From contig NZ_JAKTTI010000004.1 in the NCBI RefSeq assembly GCF_022427965.1, forward strand, positions 108,033 to 172,032: 64,000 nucleotides of DNA, in the 5' to 3' direction. Source of the stretch: Fredinandcohnia quinoae (GTDB lineage: Bacteria; Bacillota; Bacilli; Bacillales; Bacillaceae_L). Below, in pieces: positions 30,365 to 43,243 of the stretch (position 1 is its first letter; the number at the start of each line of letters is the position of its first letter). The notes beneath the pieces are model-generated. The model did no database searches, was not told where the DNA came from, and was given only the letters and a program-made list of their open reading frames with translations. The position numbers and the translations under genes are program-made.

Positions 30365-31804
30365 TTAACGCTTATTCATTTCTTCAACTAAAATCTTGTT
30401 TACCATTTGTGGATTTGCTTGGCCTTTTGTTTGTTTCATGACCTGACCTACTAAGAAGCCAATCGCTTTCCCTTTTCCACTTTTAAAGTCTTCGATTGAT
30501 TGTGGATTTTTATCAAGAATTTCAACAATTATACTTGTAAGTGCACCCTCATCAGAGATTTGAACAAGTCCTTTTTCTTTGACGATGGTTTCTGCATCTC
30601 CACCATTTTCGATTAACTCTTTGAAAACGGTTTTCGCGATTTTAGATGAAATCGTTCCATCTTCAATTAGTTTGATCATGCCAGCTAATCCTGAAGGAGT
30701 AAGGGCAATCTCATGTAATTCTTTTTGTTCTGCATTTAAATAGCCAGAAACCTCACCCATAATCCAGTTAGAAGCTTGTTTTGCATCCGCCCCACCTGCT
30801 ACTGTTTCCTCAAAGAAATCCGCCATTTCTTTTGTTACAGTTAGTACGGCAGCATCATAAGCTGGAAGACCGAGTTCTTCTGTATATCGTTTTTGACGTG
30901 CATCTGGAAGCTCTGGGATTTGCGCACGAACCCTTTCTTTCCATTCATCATCAATATAGAGTTCAACTAGATCAGGCTCTGGGAAGTAACGGTAATCATC
31001 AGAGCCTTCTTTAACACGCATTAACAATGTTGTTTTCGTTGCTTCATCATATCGTCGTGTTTCCTGCCCAATTTCTCCACCTGCTGAAAGAACCTCTGCT
31101 TGTCTTGTTTGTTCATATTCTAATCCTTTTTGAACAAACGCAAATGAGTTCAAGTTTTTCAGCTCCGTTTTTGTACCGAATTCCTCTTGTCCAACTGGAC
31201 GCAATGAAATATTCGCATCACAACGAAGTGAGCCTTCCTCCATTTTACAGTCAGACACACCCGTGTACTGAATGATTGATTTTAATTTTTCAAGGTATGC
31301 ATAAGCTTCCTCTGGAGTACGGATATCCGGTTCAGACACAATCTCAATAAGGGGTGTACCTTGACGATTGTAGTCGACTAATGAATAACCATCCCCTGTA
31401 TGTGTCAGCTTACCTGCATCCTCTTCTAAATGAAGACGAGTAATACCGATTCGTTTCTTTTCCCCATTCACTTCAATATCAATCCAGCCATGTTCCCCAA
31501 TCGGCTTATCAAATTGAGAGATTTGGTAGGCTTTCGGATTATCTGGGTAAAAGTAGTTTTTACGATCAAATTTTGTATCTGTAGCAACCTCACAATTCAG
31601 TGCCATCGCTGCACGCATCGCATATTCAACAGCTGTTTTGTTTAAAACAGGAAGAACCCCAGGATAACCTAGTTCGACGACACTTGTTAGTGAATTTGGC
31701 GGAGCACCAAATTCATTAGGACTGCTTGAAAATATTTTTGATTGTGTTTTTAATTCAACATGGACCTCAAGCCCAATGACCGTTTCATATTTCATCTTTT
31801 TCAC
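30365..31804 (-). CDS. gatB: Asp-tRNA(Asn)/Glu-tRNA(Gln) amidotransferase subunit B
   Basis: 479 residues, full length. [20 protein letters not shown], the catalytic-domain signature [51 protein letters not shown], and the C-terminal YqeY-like tail ([20 protein letters not shown]). GatB binds the misacylated tRNA and phosphorylates Glu or Asp before amidation with ammonia from GatA. Last gene of gatCAB; three bases separate it from gatA and a terminator follows. Confidence 0.97.
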   Translation of the reverse strand: MKKMKYETVIGLEVHVELKTQSKIFSSSPNEFGAPPNSLTSVVELGYPGVLPVLNKTAVEYAMRAAMALNCEVATDTKFDRKNYFYPDNPKAYQISQFDKPIGEHGWIDIEVNGEKKRIGITRLHLEEDAGKLTHTGDGYSLVDYNRQGTPLIEIVSEPDIRTPEEAYAYLEKLKSIIQYTGVSDCKMEEGSLRCDANISLRPVGQEEFGTKTELKNLNSFAFVQKGLEYEQTRQAEVLSAGGEIGQETRRYDEATKTTLLMRVKEGSDDYRYFPEPDLVELYIDDEWKERVRAQIPELPDARQKRYTEELGLPAYDAAVLTVTKEMADFFEETVAGGADAKQASNWIMGEVSGYLNAEQKELHEIALTPSGLAGMIKLIEDGTISSKIAKTVFKELIENGGDAETIVKEKGLVQISDEGALTSIIVEILDKNPQSIEDFKSGKGKAIGFLVGQVMKQTKGQANPQMVNKILVEEMNKR

Positions 31805-31807
31805 CCC

Positions 31808-33262
31808 TTACAATTGTGGTTTCTTTTTATGATGATCAGTTGCTTGCTCAAATGCGTGTGCAACTCGATAAATAGTACCTTCATCAAAATGCTTTCCGAT
31901 GATTTGTAATCCAAGTGGAAGACCTTCCGAGAATCCACAAGGCACCGAAATTCCTGGTACTCCAGCTAAGTTTACCGGGATTGTTAAAATATCATTTGCG
32001 TACATTGTCATTGGATCCTTCGTGTTTTCGCCAATTTTAAAGGCTGGTGTTGGCGTAGTTGGTCCGACAATAACATCATATTTTTCAAATACATCTTCAA
32101 AGTCCTTTTTAATTAATGTACGGACTTTTTGTGCTTTTTTATAATACGCATCATAGTAGCCTGAGCTTAGTGCGAATGTTCCAAGCATGATACGACGTTT
32201 GACTTCATCGCCAAAGCCTTCACTTCTCGTTTGCTTGTACAACTCAAGTAAATTTGACGCATTATCCGTACGATAACCATATCTTACACCATCAAAGCGA
32301 GCTAGATTTGCAGAAGCTTCTGATGATGATAAAAGATAATAAGTTGCTAATGCATATTTTGAGTGTGGAAGTGAAACTTCTTCCCATGTAGCACCAAGTC
32401 CTTCAAGTACCTTTAGTGCTTCGAGCACAGATTGACGAACCTCTTCATTAACGCCTTCACCTAGGTATTCTTTTGGAACAGCGATTTTTAGACCCTTCAC
32501 ATCGCCAGTTAATGATGATAAAAAGTTCGGTACATCGACATTTGCAGAAGTCGAATCCATCTCATCTAGTCCTGAGATTGTTTGAAGAAGATAGGCATTA
32601 TCTTCAACTGTACGTGTAATCGGTCCGATTTGGTCTAATGAAGATGCAAATGCGATCAGCCCAAAGCGCGATACACGTCCATATGTAGGCTTTAATCCAA
32701 CAACTCCACAAAAAGCAGCAGGTTGACGAATAGATCCACCCGTGTCAGAACCTAATGAAAAGAGTACTTCCCCAGAAGCCACTGCTGCTGCAGAACCACC
32801 ACTGGAGCCACCAGGTACCCGATCTGTGTCCCATGGGTTTCTAGTCACTTTATAGCTTGAGTTTTCGTTGGAAGAGCCCATTGCAAACTCATCCATATTT
32901 AATTTCCCTATCGTAACCGTTTGAGTAGCTTTTAACTTTTGAATAACTGTTGCATCATAAATTGGATCAAAGTTTTCAAGAATTTTACTTGCGGCAGTAG
33001 TGCGAAGCCCTTTCGTGACAATATTGTCCTTGATTCCAATTGGCATACCGAAGAGAACATTATTTTCACTATTGCTAATTGCATCATCCAGTTGCTTCGC
33101 ATATGTTCTTGCATTTTCTTCATCTAATGTTAAAAAGGCCTGTACCTTATTCTCGACCTCATGAATCCGTTTATATGATTCATCAACTAAGTCAGTAATT
33201 GATATTTCTTTTTTATGTAAAAGGTCATGTAATTCCGAAACCTTGTGGTCAAATAGAGACAT
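31808..33262 (-). CDS. gatA: Asp/Glu-tRNA amidotransferase subunit A (amidase)
   Basis: 484 residues. Amidase-signature enzyme with the Ser-cisSer-Lys triad: [11 protein letters not shown] (Lys ~79), [52 protein letters not shown]. It hydrolyses glutamine and passes ammonia to GatB. Preceded by gatC at 15 bases, with GGAGGGG upstream of the ATG at 33262. Confidence 0.97.
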   Translation of the reverse strand: MSLFDHKVSELHDLLHKKEISITDLVDESYKRIHEVENKVQAFLTLDEENARTYAKQLDDAISNSENNVLFGMPIGIKDNIVTKGLRTTAASKILENFDPIYDATVIQKLKATQTVTIGKLNMDEFAMGSSNENSSYKVTRNPWDTDRVPGGSSGGSAAAVASGEVLFSLGSDTGGSIRQPAAFCGVVGLKPTYGRVSRFGLIAFASSLDQIGPITRTVEDNAYLLQTISGLDEMDSTSANVDVPNFLSSLTGDVKGLKIAVPKEYLGEGVNEEVRQSVLEALKVLEGLGATWEEVSLPHSKYALATYYLLSSSEASANLARFDGVRYGYRTDNASNLLELYKQTRSEGFGDEVKRRIMLGTFALSSGYYDAYYKKAQKVRTLIKKDFEDVFEKYDVIVGPTTPTPAFKIGENTKDPMTMYANDILTIPVNLAGVPGISVPCGFSEGLPLGLQIIGKHFDEGTIYRVAHAFEQATDHHKKKPQL

Positions 33263-33277
33263 AATATGCTCCCCTCC

Positions 33278-33568
33278 TTATTCAATTATTGATGGTACTC
33301 GAATTTGTCCATCTTTTGCATCTGGTGCATTTTTCAATACTTCCTCTATAGGTAATCCTTCGGTTGCTTTATCTTCACGAAGGATATTTTTCATAGTAAG
33401 AACATGGGTTGTTGGCTGAACTCCTTCTGTATCCAATTCATTCAATTGCTCTGCAAACGTAATGATCGCATCCAACTGTTCTTGAAACATTTCAGCTTCT
33501 TCTTCTGTAACAGCCAAACGTGCTAAATTCGCAACATGCTTAACTTCATTAATCGAAATTCTAGACAT
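33278..33568 (-). CDS. gatC: Asp/Glu-tRNA amidotransferase subunit C
   Basis: 96 residues; typical Gat[41 protein letters not shown], then GVQPTTHVL and the closing IRVPSIIE. It is a small belt protein that stabilises the GatAB interface. First gene of the operon; GGAGGTG precedes the ATG at 33568. Confidence 0.96.
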   Translation of the reverse strand: MSRISINEVKHVANLARLAVTEEEAEMFQEQLDAIITFAEQLNELDTEGVQPTTHVLTMKNILREDKATEGLPIEEVLKNAPDAKDGQIRVPSIIE

Positions 33569-33834
33569 TCTTCATTCACCTCCATGGCTATACGACCGCA
33601 ATATTACTACTGATAATAACAAAGTTTTACCCTCCACGGCAACAATTTCCAACATACCACCGTAAATTTCTCTCCATACTAATACATAGCACCTTGCACC
33701 TTTGCACCTATCCAGCTATCGGCCTCTAAAAAAGCTTAGCTTTGACACTTGAATACTTTTGAAGCATAATATTCGTCAATCAATGGAGAAATTTGCTATA
33801 TTTAATACATATTAAACATGTTGGAGTGAATGAA

Positions 33835-34152
33835 ATGGAAAAGATAAATTCTGCTGAACGTTTTAATGAGGTCATTAATTCAAACGGAGCTATTGTGATT
33901 TTCGATACGACATGGTGCCCAGATTGCAGACGTTTGGAAATGTTCATTGATGATATTATTGCTAATCATAATCAAATAAGCTGGCATAGTATTGACAAGG
34001 ATGAGTTCCCAGAATTCGCTGAGAAATATAATGTAATGGGAATCCCAAGTCTACTTTATTACAAAGGTGGAGAAAAGCTTGGGCATTTACACAGTGCAAA
34101 TGCAAAATCACCTGAAGAAGTGAATGAGTTTTTAGAAGGTTTAGGGATTTAA
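33835..34152 (+). CDS. Thioredoxin-family protein
   Basis: 105 residues from the ATG at 33835 (GGAGTG eight bases upstream; the longer frame from 33793 lacks a ribosome site). Active site TTWCPDCRRLEMF with CPDC in place of CGPC, then IDKDEFPEFAEKYNVMGIPS LLYYKGGEKLG with the cis-Pro. A cytosolic reductase or low-molecular-weight thiol oxidoreductase is expected. Transcribed away from gatCAB and followed by its own terminator. Confidence 0.88.
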   Translation: MEKINSAERFNEVINSNGAIVIFDTTWCPDCRRLEMFIDDIIANHNQISWHSIDKDEFPEFAEKYNVMGIPSLLYYKGGEKLGHLHSANAKSPEEVNEFLEGLGI

Positions 34153-34159
34153 TGCATGT

Positions 34160-34189
34160 AAGAGCTTGGAGATTATATTCTAAGCTCTT
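34160..34189 (+). terminator. Terminator of the thioredoxin-like gene
   Basis: AAGAGCTT (34160-34167) / AAGCTCTT (34182-34189) with a T-rich end, eight bases after the stop. Confidence 0.75.
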
Positions 34190-34250
34190 TAATTCGTACT
34201 TTTTTTGAAAATAGTATAAGATTTTCCTCATTTTTATGTGTAAACACAAA

Positions 34251-34350
34251 AATACGGCCGTTATTTTCAATTTACGGTCGTTATTCGAAAAATACGGCCG
34301 TTAGCCTGAAAATACGGTCATTATTCTGAAAATACGGCCGTTAGCACTTT
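34251..34350. repeat. Tandem array of five 20-bp units
   Basis: Five units of exactly 20 bases start at 34251, 34271, 34291, 34311 and 34331. Each has a conserved half, AATACGGCCG (variants TTTACGGTCG, AATACGGTCA), and a second half TTATTYTSAA or TTAGCCTGAA. The palindromic ACGGCCGT spans the half boundary. It lies between the thioredoxin-like and HesB-like genes. No coding frame or spacer pattern. Confidence 0.9.
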
Positions 34351-34399
34351 TACAGTGATATTTAACAACTACATTTTTTATATAAGGAGACTTAACACA

Positions 34400-34702
34400 A
34401 TGAAGGTTAAAATTAACCGAAATGCAGCAAAAGTAATGAATAAAATGTTAAATGATCCAGAATCTGAGGGTAAAATGATTCGTGTAATCATTACTGAACA
34501 GCACGGAGACCATGCCCATTATGCGCTTCAGTTTGATAATCCGACAGAACATGATGAGATTGTCAAAACAGACAAAGATATCGACATACTACTTGATACA
34601 CGGGATGCAGATTTTCTTGATGGTGTTTGGATTCAATTCTTTTACGTACCAGAAGAAGGATTTGTCATCACCAATCCTTCAAAAGGACATCATCACCATT
34701 AA
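34400..34702 (+). CDS. HesB/IscA-fold protein without cluster cysteines
   Basis: 100 residues from the ATG at 34400 (AAGGAG ten bases upstream). MKVKINRNAAKVMNKMLNDP, KMIRVIITEQHGDHAHYALQ, VKTDKDIDILLDTRDADFLD GVWIQFFYVPEEGFVITNPS and a GHHHH tail. The order of strands matches the HesB/IscA fold (YneR-like in Bacillus), but the three Fe-S Cys of IscA are absent, and a His-rich end is present instead. A role in Fe-S assembly is therefore doubtful. Confidence 0.75.
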   Translation: MKVKINRNAAKVMNKMLNDPESEGKMIRVIITEQHGDHAHYALQFDNPTEHDEIVKTDKDIDILLDTRDADFLDGVWIQFFYVPEEGFVITNPSKGHHHH

Positions 34703-34711
34703 TATCTTAAC

Positions 34712-34737
34712 AAAAGCGAGGAATGCTCCTCGCTTTT
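34712..34737 (+). terminator. Terminator of the HesB-like gene
   Basis: AAAAGCGAGGA/TCCTCGCTTTT, four-base loop, T-rich end. Confidence 0.85.
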
Positions 34738-34751
34738 CTACTGTCATATAC

Positions 34752-34783
34752 AAAAACCTCCCCATCACCTTGGGGAGGTTTTT
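34752..34783 (-). terminator. Terminator of pruA (bidirectional)
   Basis: Perfect 12-bp stem AAAAACCTCCCC/GGGGAGGTTTTT, symmetric A/T ends, so it works on both strands; five bases from the pruA stop. Confidence 0.9.
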
Positions 34784-34788
34784 ACTAG

Positions 34789-36336
34789 TTAAAACATTTC
34801 TGATGTTGTTTTTCCTTGCATATGAAGAACAAGGTAGTCTGGGCCACCAGCTTTTGAGTCTGTACCTGACATATTGAAACCACCAAATGGTTGGTAGCCA
34901 ACGATTGCTCCAGTACAGCCACGGTTGAAGTAAAGGTTTCCTACATGGAAATCTTCACGTGCTTTTTCAATGTTTGCACGATTGTTTGTGATAACTGCAC
35001 CAGTTAAACCGTATTCTGTGTTATTCGCAATCTCAATTGCATGATCAAAATCGCGAGCTTTACAGAATGCAACAACTGGCCCGAAGATTTCTTCCTTCAT
35101 TAGGCGTGCATCTTCAGCGACATCAGCAACGATTGTAGGTTGAATGAACCAGCCTTTTGAATCATCGCCTTGTCCACCATGAAGAAGTCTTCCTTCTTGC
35201 TTACCAATTTCAACATAACTCATAATTTTATCGAATGCAGCTTGGTCATTAACAGGACCCATGTACATTGATGGATTTGTTGTATCACCAACTGTTAATT
35301 CCTTCGTTAACTCGACTGCACGGTTTAATACTTGATCATACACATCCTCAACGATAACTGCTCGTGAACATGCAGAACATTTTTGACCTGAGAATCCGAA
35401 AGCAGATGCAACGATTGATTTAGCAGCTAATTCAAGATCAGCTTCTTTATCTACAACGATTGTATCCTTACCACCCATTTCAGCAATTACACGTTTTAAC
35501 CAAATTTGGCCTTCGTTCAGCTTTGAAGCACGTTCGTAAATACGTAAGCCTACATCACGTGATCCTGTGAAACTAATGAAACGAGTGCGCGCGTGATCTA
35601 CTAAGTAATCACCAACTTCAGAGCCACTTCCTGGAACGTAGTTAACTACTCCAGCTGGCAGACCAGCTTCTTCTAATACTTCCATGAATTTTGCTGCGAT
35701 AACCGGAGTTGTACTTGCTGGTTTCAATAACACCGTGTTACCTGTAACAATTGCAGCAGTTGTCATTCCAGCCATAATAGCAAAAGCAAAGTTCCAAGGA
35801 GAAATAATAACCCCTACACCTAAAGGAATATATGAAAAACGATTATATTCAATCGGACGACTTTCTACAGGAATTCCGTCTTTTAATTTCAGCATTTGAC
35901 GTCCATAATACTCCATGAAGTCAATTCCTTCAGCTGTATCTGCATCTGCTTCATTCCATGGTTTACCTGCTTCTTTTACTAGAATTGCAGAAAACTCATG
36001 TTTGCGGCGACGTACAATTGCTGCAGCACGGAACAGAATATCAGCACGCATTTCTGGGCTGGATTTTCTCCATGTTTGGAATGTCTTATCTGCAACCTGC
36101 ATTGCTTTTTCAGCAAGCTCACGGTTTGCCTTTGATACACGTCCTACAATTTCTTCCTTGTTAGCAGGATTAACAGAGACAATTTTATCTTCAGTTGAAA
36201 TACGTTCTCCACCAATAATTAAATCATAGTCCTTACCAAGATAAGCCTCTACAGTTGCTAAACCAGCTTCAAAGGCCTTCTTATTTGCTTCAATTGAAAA
36301 ATCTGTAAATGGTTCATGTTTGTATGGTACAACCAT
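34789..36336 (-). CDS. pruA: 1-pyrroline-5-carboxylate dehydrogenase
   Basis: 515 residues from the ATG at 36336 (GGGAGG nine bases upstream; the frame is open to 36387). Aldehyde dehydrogenase fold: [46 protein letters not shown], catalytic Glu in [15 protein letters not shown], catalytic Cys in [26 protein letters not shown] and the end [20 protein letters not shown]. Oxidises glutamate semialdehyde to glutamate with NAD in proline and arginine breakdown (RocA type). It stands alone between two terminators. Confidence 0.95.
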   Translation of the reverse strand: MVVPYKHEPFTDFSIEANKKAFEAGLATVEAYLGKDYDLIIGGERISTEDKIVSVNPANKEEIVGRVSKANRELAEKAMQVADKTFQTWRKSSPEMRADILFRAAAIVRRRKHEFSAILVKEAGKPWNEADADTAEGIDFMEYYGRQMLKLKDGIPVESRPIEYNRFSYIPLGVGVIISPWNFAFAIMAGMTTAAIVTGNTVLLKPASTTPVIAAKFMEVLEEAGLPAGVVNYVPGSGSEVGDYLVDHARTRFISFTGSRDVGLRIYERASKLNEGQIWLKRVIAEMGGKDTIVVDKEADLELAAKSIVASAFGFSGQKCSACSRAVIVEDVYDQVLNRAVELTKELTVGDTTNPSMYMGPVNDQAAFDKIMSYVEIGKQEGRLLHGGQGDDSKGWFIQPTIVADVAEDARLMKEEIFGPVVAFCKARDFDHAIEIANNTEYGLTGAVITNNRANIEKAREDFHVGNLYFNRGCTGAIVGYQPFGGFNMSGTDSKAGGPDYLVLHMQGKTTSEMF

Positions 36337-36478
36337 CCATCTTCGCCTCCCTTTCAAATTCAAAAAGCGTTTACAACATACAATCATATTCTACAAGATA
36401 TACTTGACTTCTTCAAACAATGTGGTAATAGTTGTAATTTTAAGTTTTTTCATCACTTTAATTAACTCATTTCAAAAA

Positions 36479-36506
36479 AGATCTAACCCATTCTTGAGTT
36501 AGATCT
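36479..36506 (-). terminator. Terminator after camS
   Basis: AGATCTAAC (36479-36487) / GTTAGATCT (36498-36506), followed by six T on the minus strand, just after the camS stop. Confidence 0.85.
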
Positions 36507-36513
36507 AAATGTA

Positions 36514-37725
36514 CTAATTATATACATGTACGAACGGCTCTTTCTCTCCTGCTTCCCGGACAATCACACTTTCTGGTCCATCCTCAGAGGATATATAGAC
36601 TTGCACTGAAATATAGTCATCAAAATGCTCCATAATCAGGCCTGTTATATATTGTGTAAAAGCAATAACTTCTGCCTTCCCATGGAATTCCATTGGTACC
36701 GTGAGAGTTAACTCTCTTAATTCATCATCTTTATAAAAGCCTTGACCAATAACGGCAGTAAAATTCGGAAAGAATTCTTCAACATCAGATGAAAAGTTTT
36801 CAAACATGACAGAATCCTCTCGATAAACCTTTTTGGCATCCTTTGATGGGAAGAAATAATATTCTTCATTTATATTCTCCCATTTATTTATCTCCGCACT
36901 ATTTGCATTAACTGTAGCTTTTGCGATGAAATTACCAGGCGCAATGGAACTAGTTGCTTCCTGTTTAAAAAGAGCGATAACAATAGGGACATCTTTTATA
37001 TCTTTATAAGCTTCATTACTACGCATTCGCTGGATAATTTCCTCTGCAATCCTTTTTCCTTCTTTTTCAACTGTTTCTTTGTCAATGGTTACGTCACGAG
37101 GGTAACCTCCCACCTGATCAGGAAGATTATAATAATAATGAGAATTCATCCCTAATCCGATGACGATTCCACCTAGTTCGAGCTTATCATCATTATTTTT
37201 CACTAGATAGTTTTGTTCTAAAACAGTTGAAAGATAGATCGGACTATTTTTCATTAGTTCTTCATATTTAGAAGCATCGTTCCCGGGCTCAAATATTGGA
37301 TTTAACCCTTCATTCGGTGCCTTTTTCTTCTCTTTCTTCTCCAAAGCAGCATATTGTGCAGCTGAAAGTTTACGCGTAAGCCAAGCTTGAATCGTTTTCT
37401 TTTCTATATTTTGCCCTTCTTGATAATAATATTTATCAGACGGAAATGATTCCTGAGCAATCCGCATTAACCCTGTCTCAAATTCATTAACATCCAAACG
37501 ATTATTAACATTTTCCGAAACGATACCCCTTGCTATTCCCGTTTTAAAAGGTAAAATAGAGCGATAATACGATTCAGAAATATTATATTTCGGGATAATT
37601 GCCTTTTCTCCCTTTTCATTTGTTTTCTGAACTACCTCTGTATCCTCACCAAATTTCGGAGCACAACCGGCGAGAAGAAGTAGTAAAGATACCCCTAGTA
37701 TTAGTAGTCTTCTCAAGCCTAACAC
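36514..37725 (-). CDS. camS: CamS-family sex-pheromone lipoprotein
   Basis: 403 residues. Lipoprotein signal LLILGVSLLLLLAGCAPK with lipobox LAGC (Cys ~22), then a folded domain with YYRSILPFKTGIARGIVSEN and YYYNLPDQVGGYPRDVTIDK, a CamS hallmark. In staphylococci and enterococci the signal-peptide remnant of CamS proteins is a conjugation pheromone; in bacilli (YerH) the function is not known. It starts three bases after ligA and ends the pcrB-pcrA-ligA-camS operon. Confidence 0.92.
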   Translation of the reverse strand: MLGLRRLLILGVSLLLLLAGCAPKFGEDTEVVQKTNEKGEKAIIPKYNISESYYRSILPFKTGIARGIVSENVNNRLDVNEFETGLMRIAQESFPSDKYYYQEGQNIEKKTIQAWLTRKLSAAQYAALEKKEKKKAPNEGLNPIFEPGNDASKYEELMKNSPIYLSTVLEQNYLVKNNDDKLELGGIVIGLGMNSHYYYNLPDQVGGYPRDVTIDKETVEKEGKRIAEEIIQRMRSNEAYKDIKDVPIVIALFKQEATSSIAPGNFIAKATVNANSAEINKWENINEEYYFFPSKDAKKVYREDSVMFENFSSDVEEFFPNFTAVIGQGFYKDDELRELTLTVPMEFHGKAEVIAFTQYITGLIMEHFDDYISVQVYISSEDGPESVIVREAGEKEPFVHVYN

Positions 37726-37728
37726 CTC

Positions 37729-39738
<2,010 letters not shown>

Positions 39739-39742
39739 TTAT

Positions 39743-41959
39743 CTAAGCCTTTGTGATTGGCGCAAATTTAGCTAACAAACGTTTAATACCAGTTGGGCTT
39801 GGGAATGCAATATCAAGCTCCTTCGATTCTCCATCACCTTTTACACTTACAACGGTGCCAATTCCCCATTTTTTATGCTCTGCCTTATCTCCGACATTCC
39901 AGCCGATTTCATCTCCACCAGTCGATGTCGCAACAGGACGAGCAACTGCAGGTCTTGAAGGGAACGGGGTAGCTTTACGATGTTGTTGAAGTCGTTCTTG
40001 TTTAAGTTGCTCTCCAAAATCTTCAATAAGCTCCTCAGGAATTTCCTTAATGAAACGAGAAACTGAATTCATCGACGTACGCCCATACAATGTCCGCATT
40101 TGCGCATTCGTGATATAAAGCTCCTGCTCAGCTCGAGTTATCCCAACATACGCGAGTCTCCGCTCCTCTTCCATTTCTGCCTCTTCCATAAGGGATCGAC
40201 TATGTGGAAAAACTCCTTCCTCTAAGCCAATTAAAAAGACAACCGGGAATTCAAGACCCTTCGCGGAGTGTAATGTCATCAATACAACTGCATCGTTTTT
40301 GTCGGTTTCATCTTCCTCAAGTTTATCAATATCCGCAACTAATGCTAGGTCAGTTAAAAATGCAACCAAGCTTTTATCATCATTTTGTTTTTCAAAATTT
40401 TGTGTTACAGACAAAAATTCATCAATATTCTCAAGGCGGCTTTGCGCTTCAAGGGTTTTTTCCGCCTTTAACGCATCTTTGTAACCTGTCTTATCAATTA
40501 CCTGTTCAACGAGCTCTGTTACAGATAGAAATTCCTGCATTTGACCCCAATTTTGAATTTGGTCTCTGAATTCTCTTAATGTATTCGTGACCTTCCCACT
40601 TACCCCAATTTGCTCAATTTCATGAAGTGCTTGGAAAATGGAAAGCTCATTAGCGATCGCATAATTTGCAATTTTATCAAGTGAGGTCGCACCAACTCCA
40701 CGCTTTGGTACATTGATAATTCTTGCTAAGCTAATATCATCATCTGGATTAGCAATTACACGTAGGTATGCGAGAATATCCTTAATTTCCTTACGGTCGT
40801 AGAACTTAATACCGCCAACAATTTGATACGATATATTTGATTTTAAAAGAACTTCCTCCATTACACGCGATTGGGCATTTGTTCGATATAAAATCGCTAT
40901 ATCAGCATACTTTCTTGCCCCGCTATTAACCAATTCTCTAATTTTCCCGGTCACAAATTGCGCTTCCATCGCTTCACTATCAGCACGGTAATAAATGATT
41001 TTATTGCCTTCATCATTTTCCGTCCAAAGATTCTTCGGCTTTCGGTTCGCATTTTTTTCAATGACTTCGTTTGCCGCTTGGAGGATGCGCTTTGTCGAGC
41101 GATAATTTTGCTCCAATAAAATCACACTTGCGCTTGGGTAATCTTTTTCAAATGATAAAATATTTGCAATATCGGCACCACGCCAGCGATAAATTGATTG
41201 ATCAGAATCACCAACAACGCATAGGTTTTTAAACCGAGATGCAAGCAATTTTACTAATAAATATTGAGCACGGTTCGTATCCTGATACTCATCAACATGA
41301 ATATATTGAAACTTTCGTTGATAAAATTCTAACACCTCTGGAACACGTTGGAATAATTGAATAGTCATCATAATGAGGTCATCAAAATCTAATGCTTGGT
41401 TTTTTCGTAGTCTTTTTTGGTACATCGTATACACATCACTGACAACTTGGTCATACCACCCGCCAGCATTTTTTGCATATTCTTCTGCCGTTACTAGTTC
41501 ATTCTTTGCACTACTAATCGTCCCAAGAATACTACGTGGATCGAACTTTTTCGGATCAATATTTTTCTCTTTTAAAATATTTTTAATGACTGATAATTGA
41601 TCGGTCGTGTCTAGAATCGAGAAGTTTCGATTGAACCCGATTCGATCAATATCTCTTCGTAAAATTCGAACGCACATCGAGTGGAAGGTAGAAATCCAAA
41701 TATCCTCTGCTGCCCCACCTAAAATTCTTTGTACACGTTCTTTCATTTCACGTGCTGCTTTATTTGTGAACGTAATCGCGAGTATATTCCATGGTGCGAT
41801 TTCCTTTTCCACCATGAGGTATGCAATTCGGTGGGTAAGCACACGTGTTTTTCCACTTCCCGCTCCAGCCATTATCAGAAGTGGACCATCTGTAGACTTT
41901 ACTGCTTCTTGTTGTTTTTTATTTAATCCCGTTAATAACTTATTACTTATGAATTGCAA
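39743..41959 (-). CDS. pcrA: ATP-dependent DNA helicase PcrA
   Basis: 738 residues if the start is TTG at 41959, giving (M)[19 protein letters not shown] as in relatives, with GGGCGGTGA six bases before it; GTG at 41968 is the alternative. SF1A motifs: [18 protein letters not shown] (I), [14 protein letters not shown] (Ia), [12 protein letters not shown] (II), [16 protein letters not shown] (III), [12 protein letters not shown] (IV), [15 protein letters not shown] (V), [14 protein letters not shown] (VI); C-terminal RNA-polymerase-binding Tudor-like part ([19 protein letters not shown]). Essential in replication and repair. Confidence 0.97.
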   Translation of the reverse strand: MQFISNKLLTGLNKKQQEAVKSTDGPLLIMAGAGSGKTRVLTHRIAYLMVEKEIAPWNILAITFTNKAAREMKERVQRILGGAAEDIWISTFHSMCVRILRRDIDRIGFNRNFSILDTTDQLSVIKNILKEKNIDPKKFDPRSILGTISSAKNELVTAEEYAKNAGGWYDQVVSDVYTMYQKRLRKNQALDFDDLIMMTIQLFQRVPEVLEFYQRKFQYIHVDEYQDTNRAQYLLVKLLASRFKNLCVVGDSDQSIYRWRGADIANILSFEKDYPSASVILLEQNYRSTKRILQAANEVIEKNANRKPKNLWTENDEGNKIIYYRADSEAMEAQFVTGKIRELVNSGARKYADIAILYRTNAQSRVMEEVLLKSNISYQIVGGIKFYDRKEIKDILAYLRVIANPDDDISLARIINVPKRGVGATSLDKIANYAIANELSIFQALHEIEQIGVSGKVTNTLREFRDQIQNWGQMQEFLSVTELVEQVIDKTGYKDALKAEKTLEAQSRLENIDEFLSVTQNFEKQNDDKSLVAFLTDLALVADIDKLEEDETDKNDAVVLMTLHSAKGLEFPVVFLIGLEEGVFPHSRSLMEEAEMEEERRLAYVGITRAEQELYITNAQMRTLYGRTSMNSVSRFIKEIPEELIEDFGEQLKQERLQQHRKATPFPSRPAVARPVATSTGGDEIGWNVGDKAEHKKWGIGTVVSVKGDGESKELDIAFPSPTGIKRLLAKFAPITKA

Positions 41960-42023
41960 TCTTTTCACCGCCCATTATTTATTCCAGAAACATATGTTCT
42001 ATTTTACATGATAATTATACTTT

Positions 42024-42719
42024 TTAATAGTGCTTTTCCTTCACTGCTTGTACTGTTTGCAGTGCGGCCTTTATATCATCATAGACAATATTTCCAACAA
42101 CAATTGTATCGGCAATCGAGCCCATTTCAATTGCTTGTTCCTTTGAACAAATACCACCGCCATAGAAAAGCTTTGTCTTATTCAATGATTGCTTCACTTT
42201 TTGAACTGTCTCTTTATCACCATATTGTCCACTGTATTCCAAATAAAAAATCGGAAGCTGGAACATTTTTTCTGCCATATTAGCATATGCCACAACATCA
42301 TCGACACTCAATTCTGTAGTGGCATCCGTTAATTGTGCTGCCTTACAATCCTTATTCAAAATACAATACCCTTCAACTATGAATTCATCCCAATTCATAA
42401 CTTCACCATACTCCTTAATCGCTGAATGATGAAGACCTGTAATCCATTTAGTTGTTTGGCTATTAAGAACGGTTGGGATAAAATAATAATCAAATCCAGG
42501 TGTGACAGACTCTATATTTGAAATCTCTAATATACAAGGAACCGTGTAACGACGTATTCTTGACATCAATGCAATTACATTATCCAATGTAACTCCATCA
42601 CTTCCACCAACAATAATGGCATCTGTTCCAGATTCACAAATCTCCTCTAAGTGCTGATCACTAATTTCCTTATTTGGATCAAGCTTGAAGACATGTCTCC
42701 ATTCTCTAAAATCGTACAT
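42024..42719 (-). CDS. pcrB: Heptaprenylglyceryl phosphate synthase
   Basis: 231 residues, TIM-barrel PcrB/GGGP-synthase family: [91 protein letters not shown]. In bacilli it joins heptaprenyl diphosphate to glycerol-1-phosphate, giving an archaeal-type ether lipid. First gene of the pcrBA-ligA-camS operon; 65 bases from pcrA. Confidence 0.95.
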   Translation of the reverse strand: MYDFREWRHVFKLDPNKEISDQHLEEICESGTDAIIVGGSDGVTLDNVIALMSRIRRYTVPCILEISNIESVTPGFDYYFIPTVLNSQTTKWITGLHHSAIKEYGEVMNWDEFIVEGYCILNKDCKAAQLTDATTELSVDDVVAYANMAEKMFQLPIFYLEYSGQYGDKETVQKVKQSLNKTKLFYGGGICSKEQAIEMGSIADTIVVGNIVYDDIKAALQTVQAVKEKHY

Positions 42720-42829
42720 GAAGATCCTCCATTTCTCTCACAACGTCAATATTTCCATTCCTCCATTATATCAAAACCGTAACACCAATTAATACCCATA
42801 AAAGTGTCATGTATTACTTTTACAAAGAG

Positions 42830-42859
42830 AAAAGCCGAAACAAGTGGTTTCGGCTTTTA
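42830..42859 (-). terminator. Terminator of yerC
   Basis: AAAAGCCGAAAC/GTTTCGGCTTTT, five-base loop, ten bases after the yerC stop; symmetrical. Confidence 0.9.
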
Positions 42860-42869
42860 ATCATTATGT

Positions 42870-43178
42870 CTATTTCTCTATATTTTCATCAGATTTCAAT
42901 CGGTCTAATGCCATAAGATATGCGTCATTTCCATAATTTAAGCATCGTTTTACCCGTGAAATTGTCGCTGTACTTGCACCAGTTTCTGATTCTATTTTAT
43001 GATAGGTCTTTCCTTCTTGAAGCATTCTTGCTACCTCAAGACGTTGTGCTAAAGATTGAATCTCATTCACCGTACATAAATCATCAAAGAATCGATAACA
43101 CTCTTCTAAATCTTGCAAGGTAAGTATAGCATTAAATAATTGGTCAAGCTCCTTGCCGCGTAATTTATCAATTTGCAT
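42870..43178 (-). CDS. yerC: TrpR-like YerC/YecD family protein
   Basis: 102 residues. TrpR/YerC helical DNA-binding fold: LDQLFNAILTLQDLEECYRF FDDLCTVNEIQSLAQRLEVA, helix-turn-helix GKTYHKIESETGASTATISR VKRCLNYG. The protein is conserved in Firmicutes at this location; its target is not established. A 40-base gap and a terminator separate it from pcrB; yerB lies upstream. Confidence 0.92.
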   Translation of the reverse strand: MQIDKLRGKELDQLFNAILTLQDLEECYRFFDDLCTVNEIQSLAQRLEVARMLQEGKTYHKIESETGASTATISRVKRCLNYGNDAYLMALDRLKSDENIEK

Positions 43179-43243
43179 TCATTTTGCTCCTTCTACTACG
43201 TGTTCAAATAGGAGGACTCACCATACCTTTTGAACATCCTTAC

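Noticed and set aside
34400..34702. Functional IscA-type Fe-S carrier
   Set aside because: The three conserved Cys are missing, so only the fold family is claimed.
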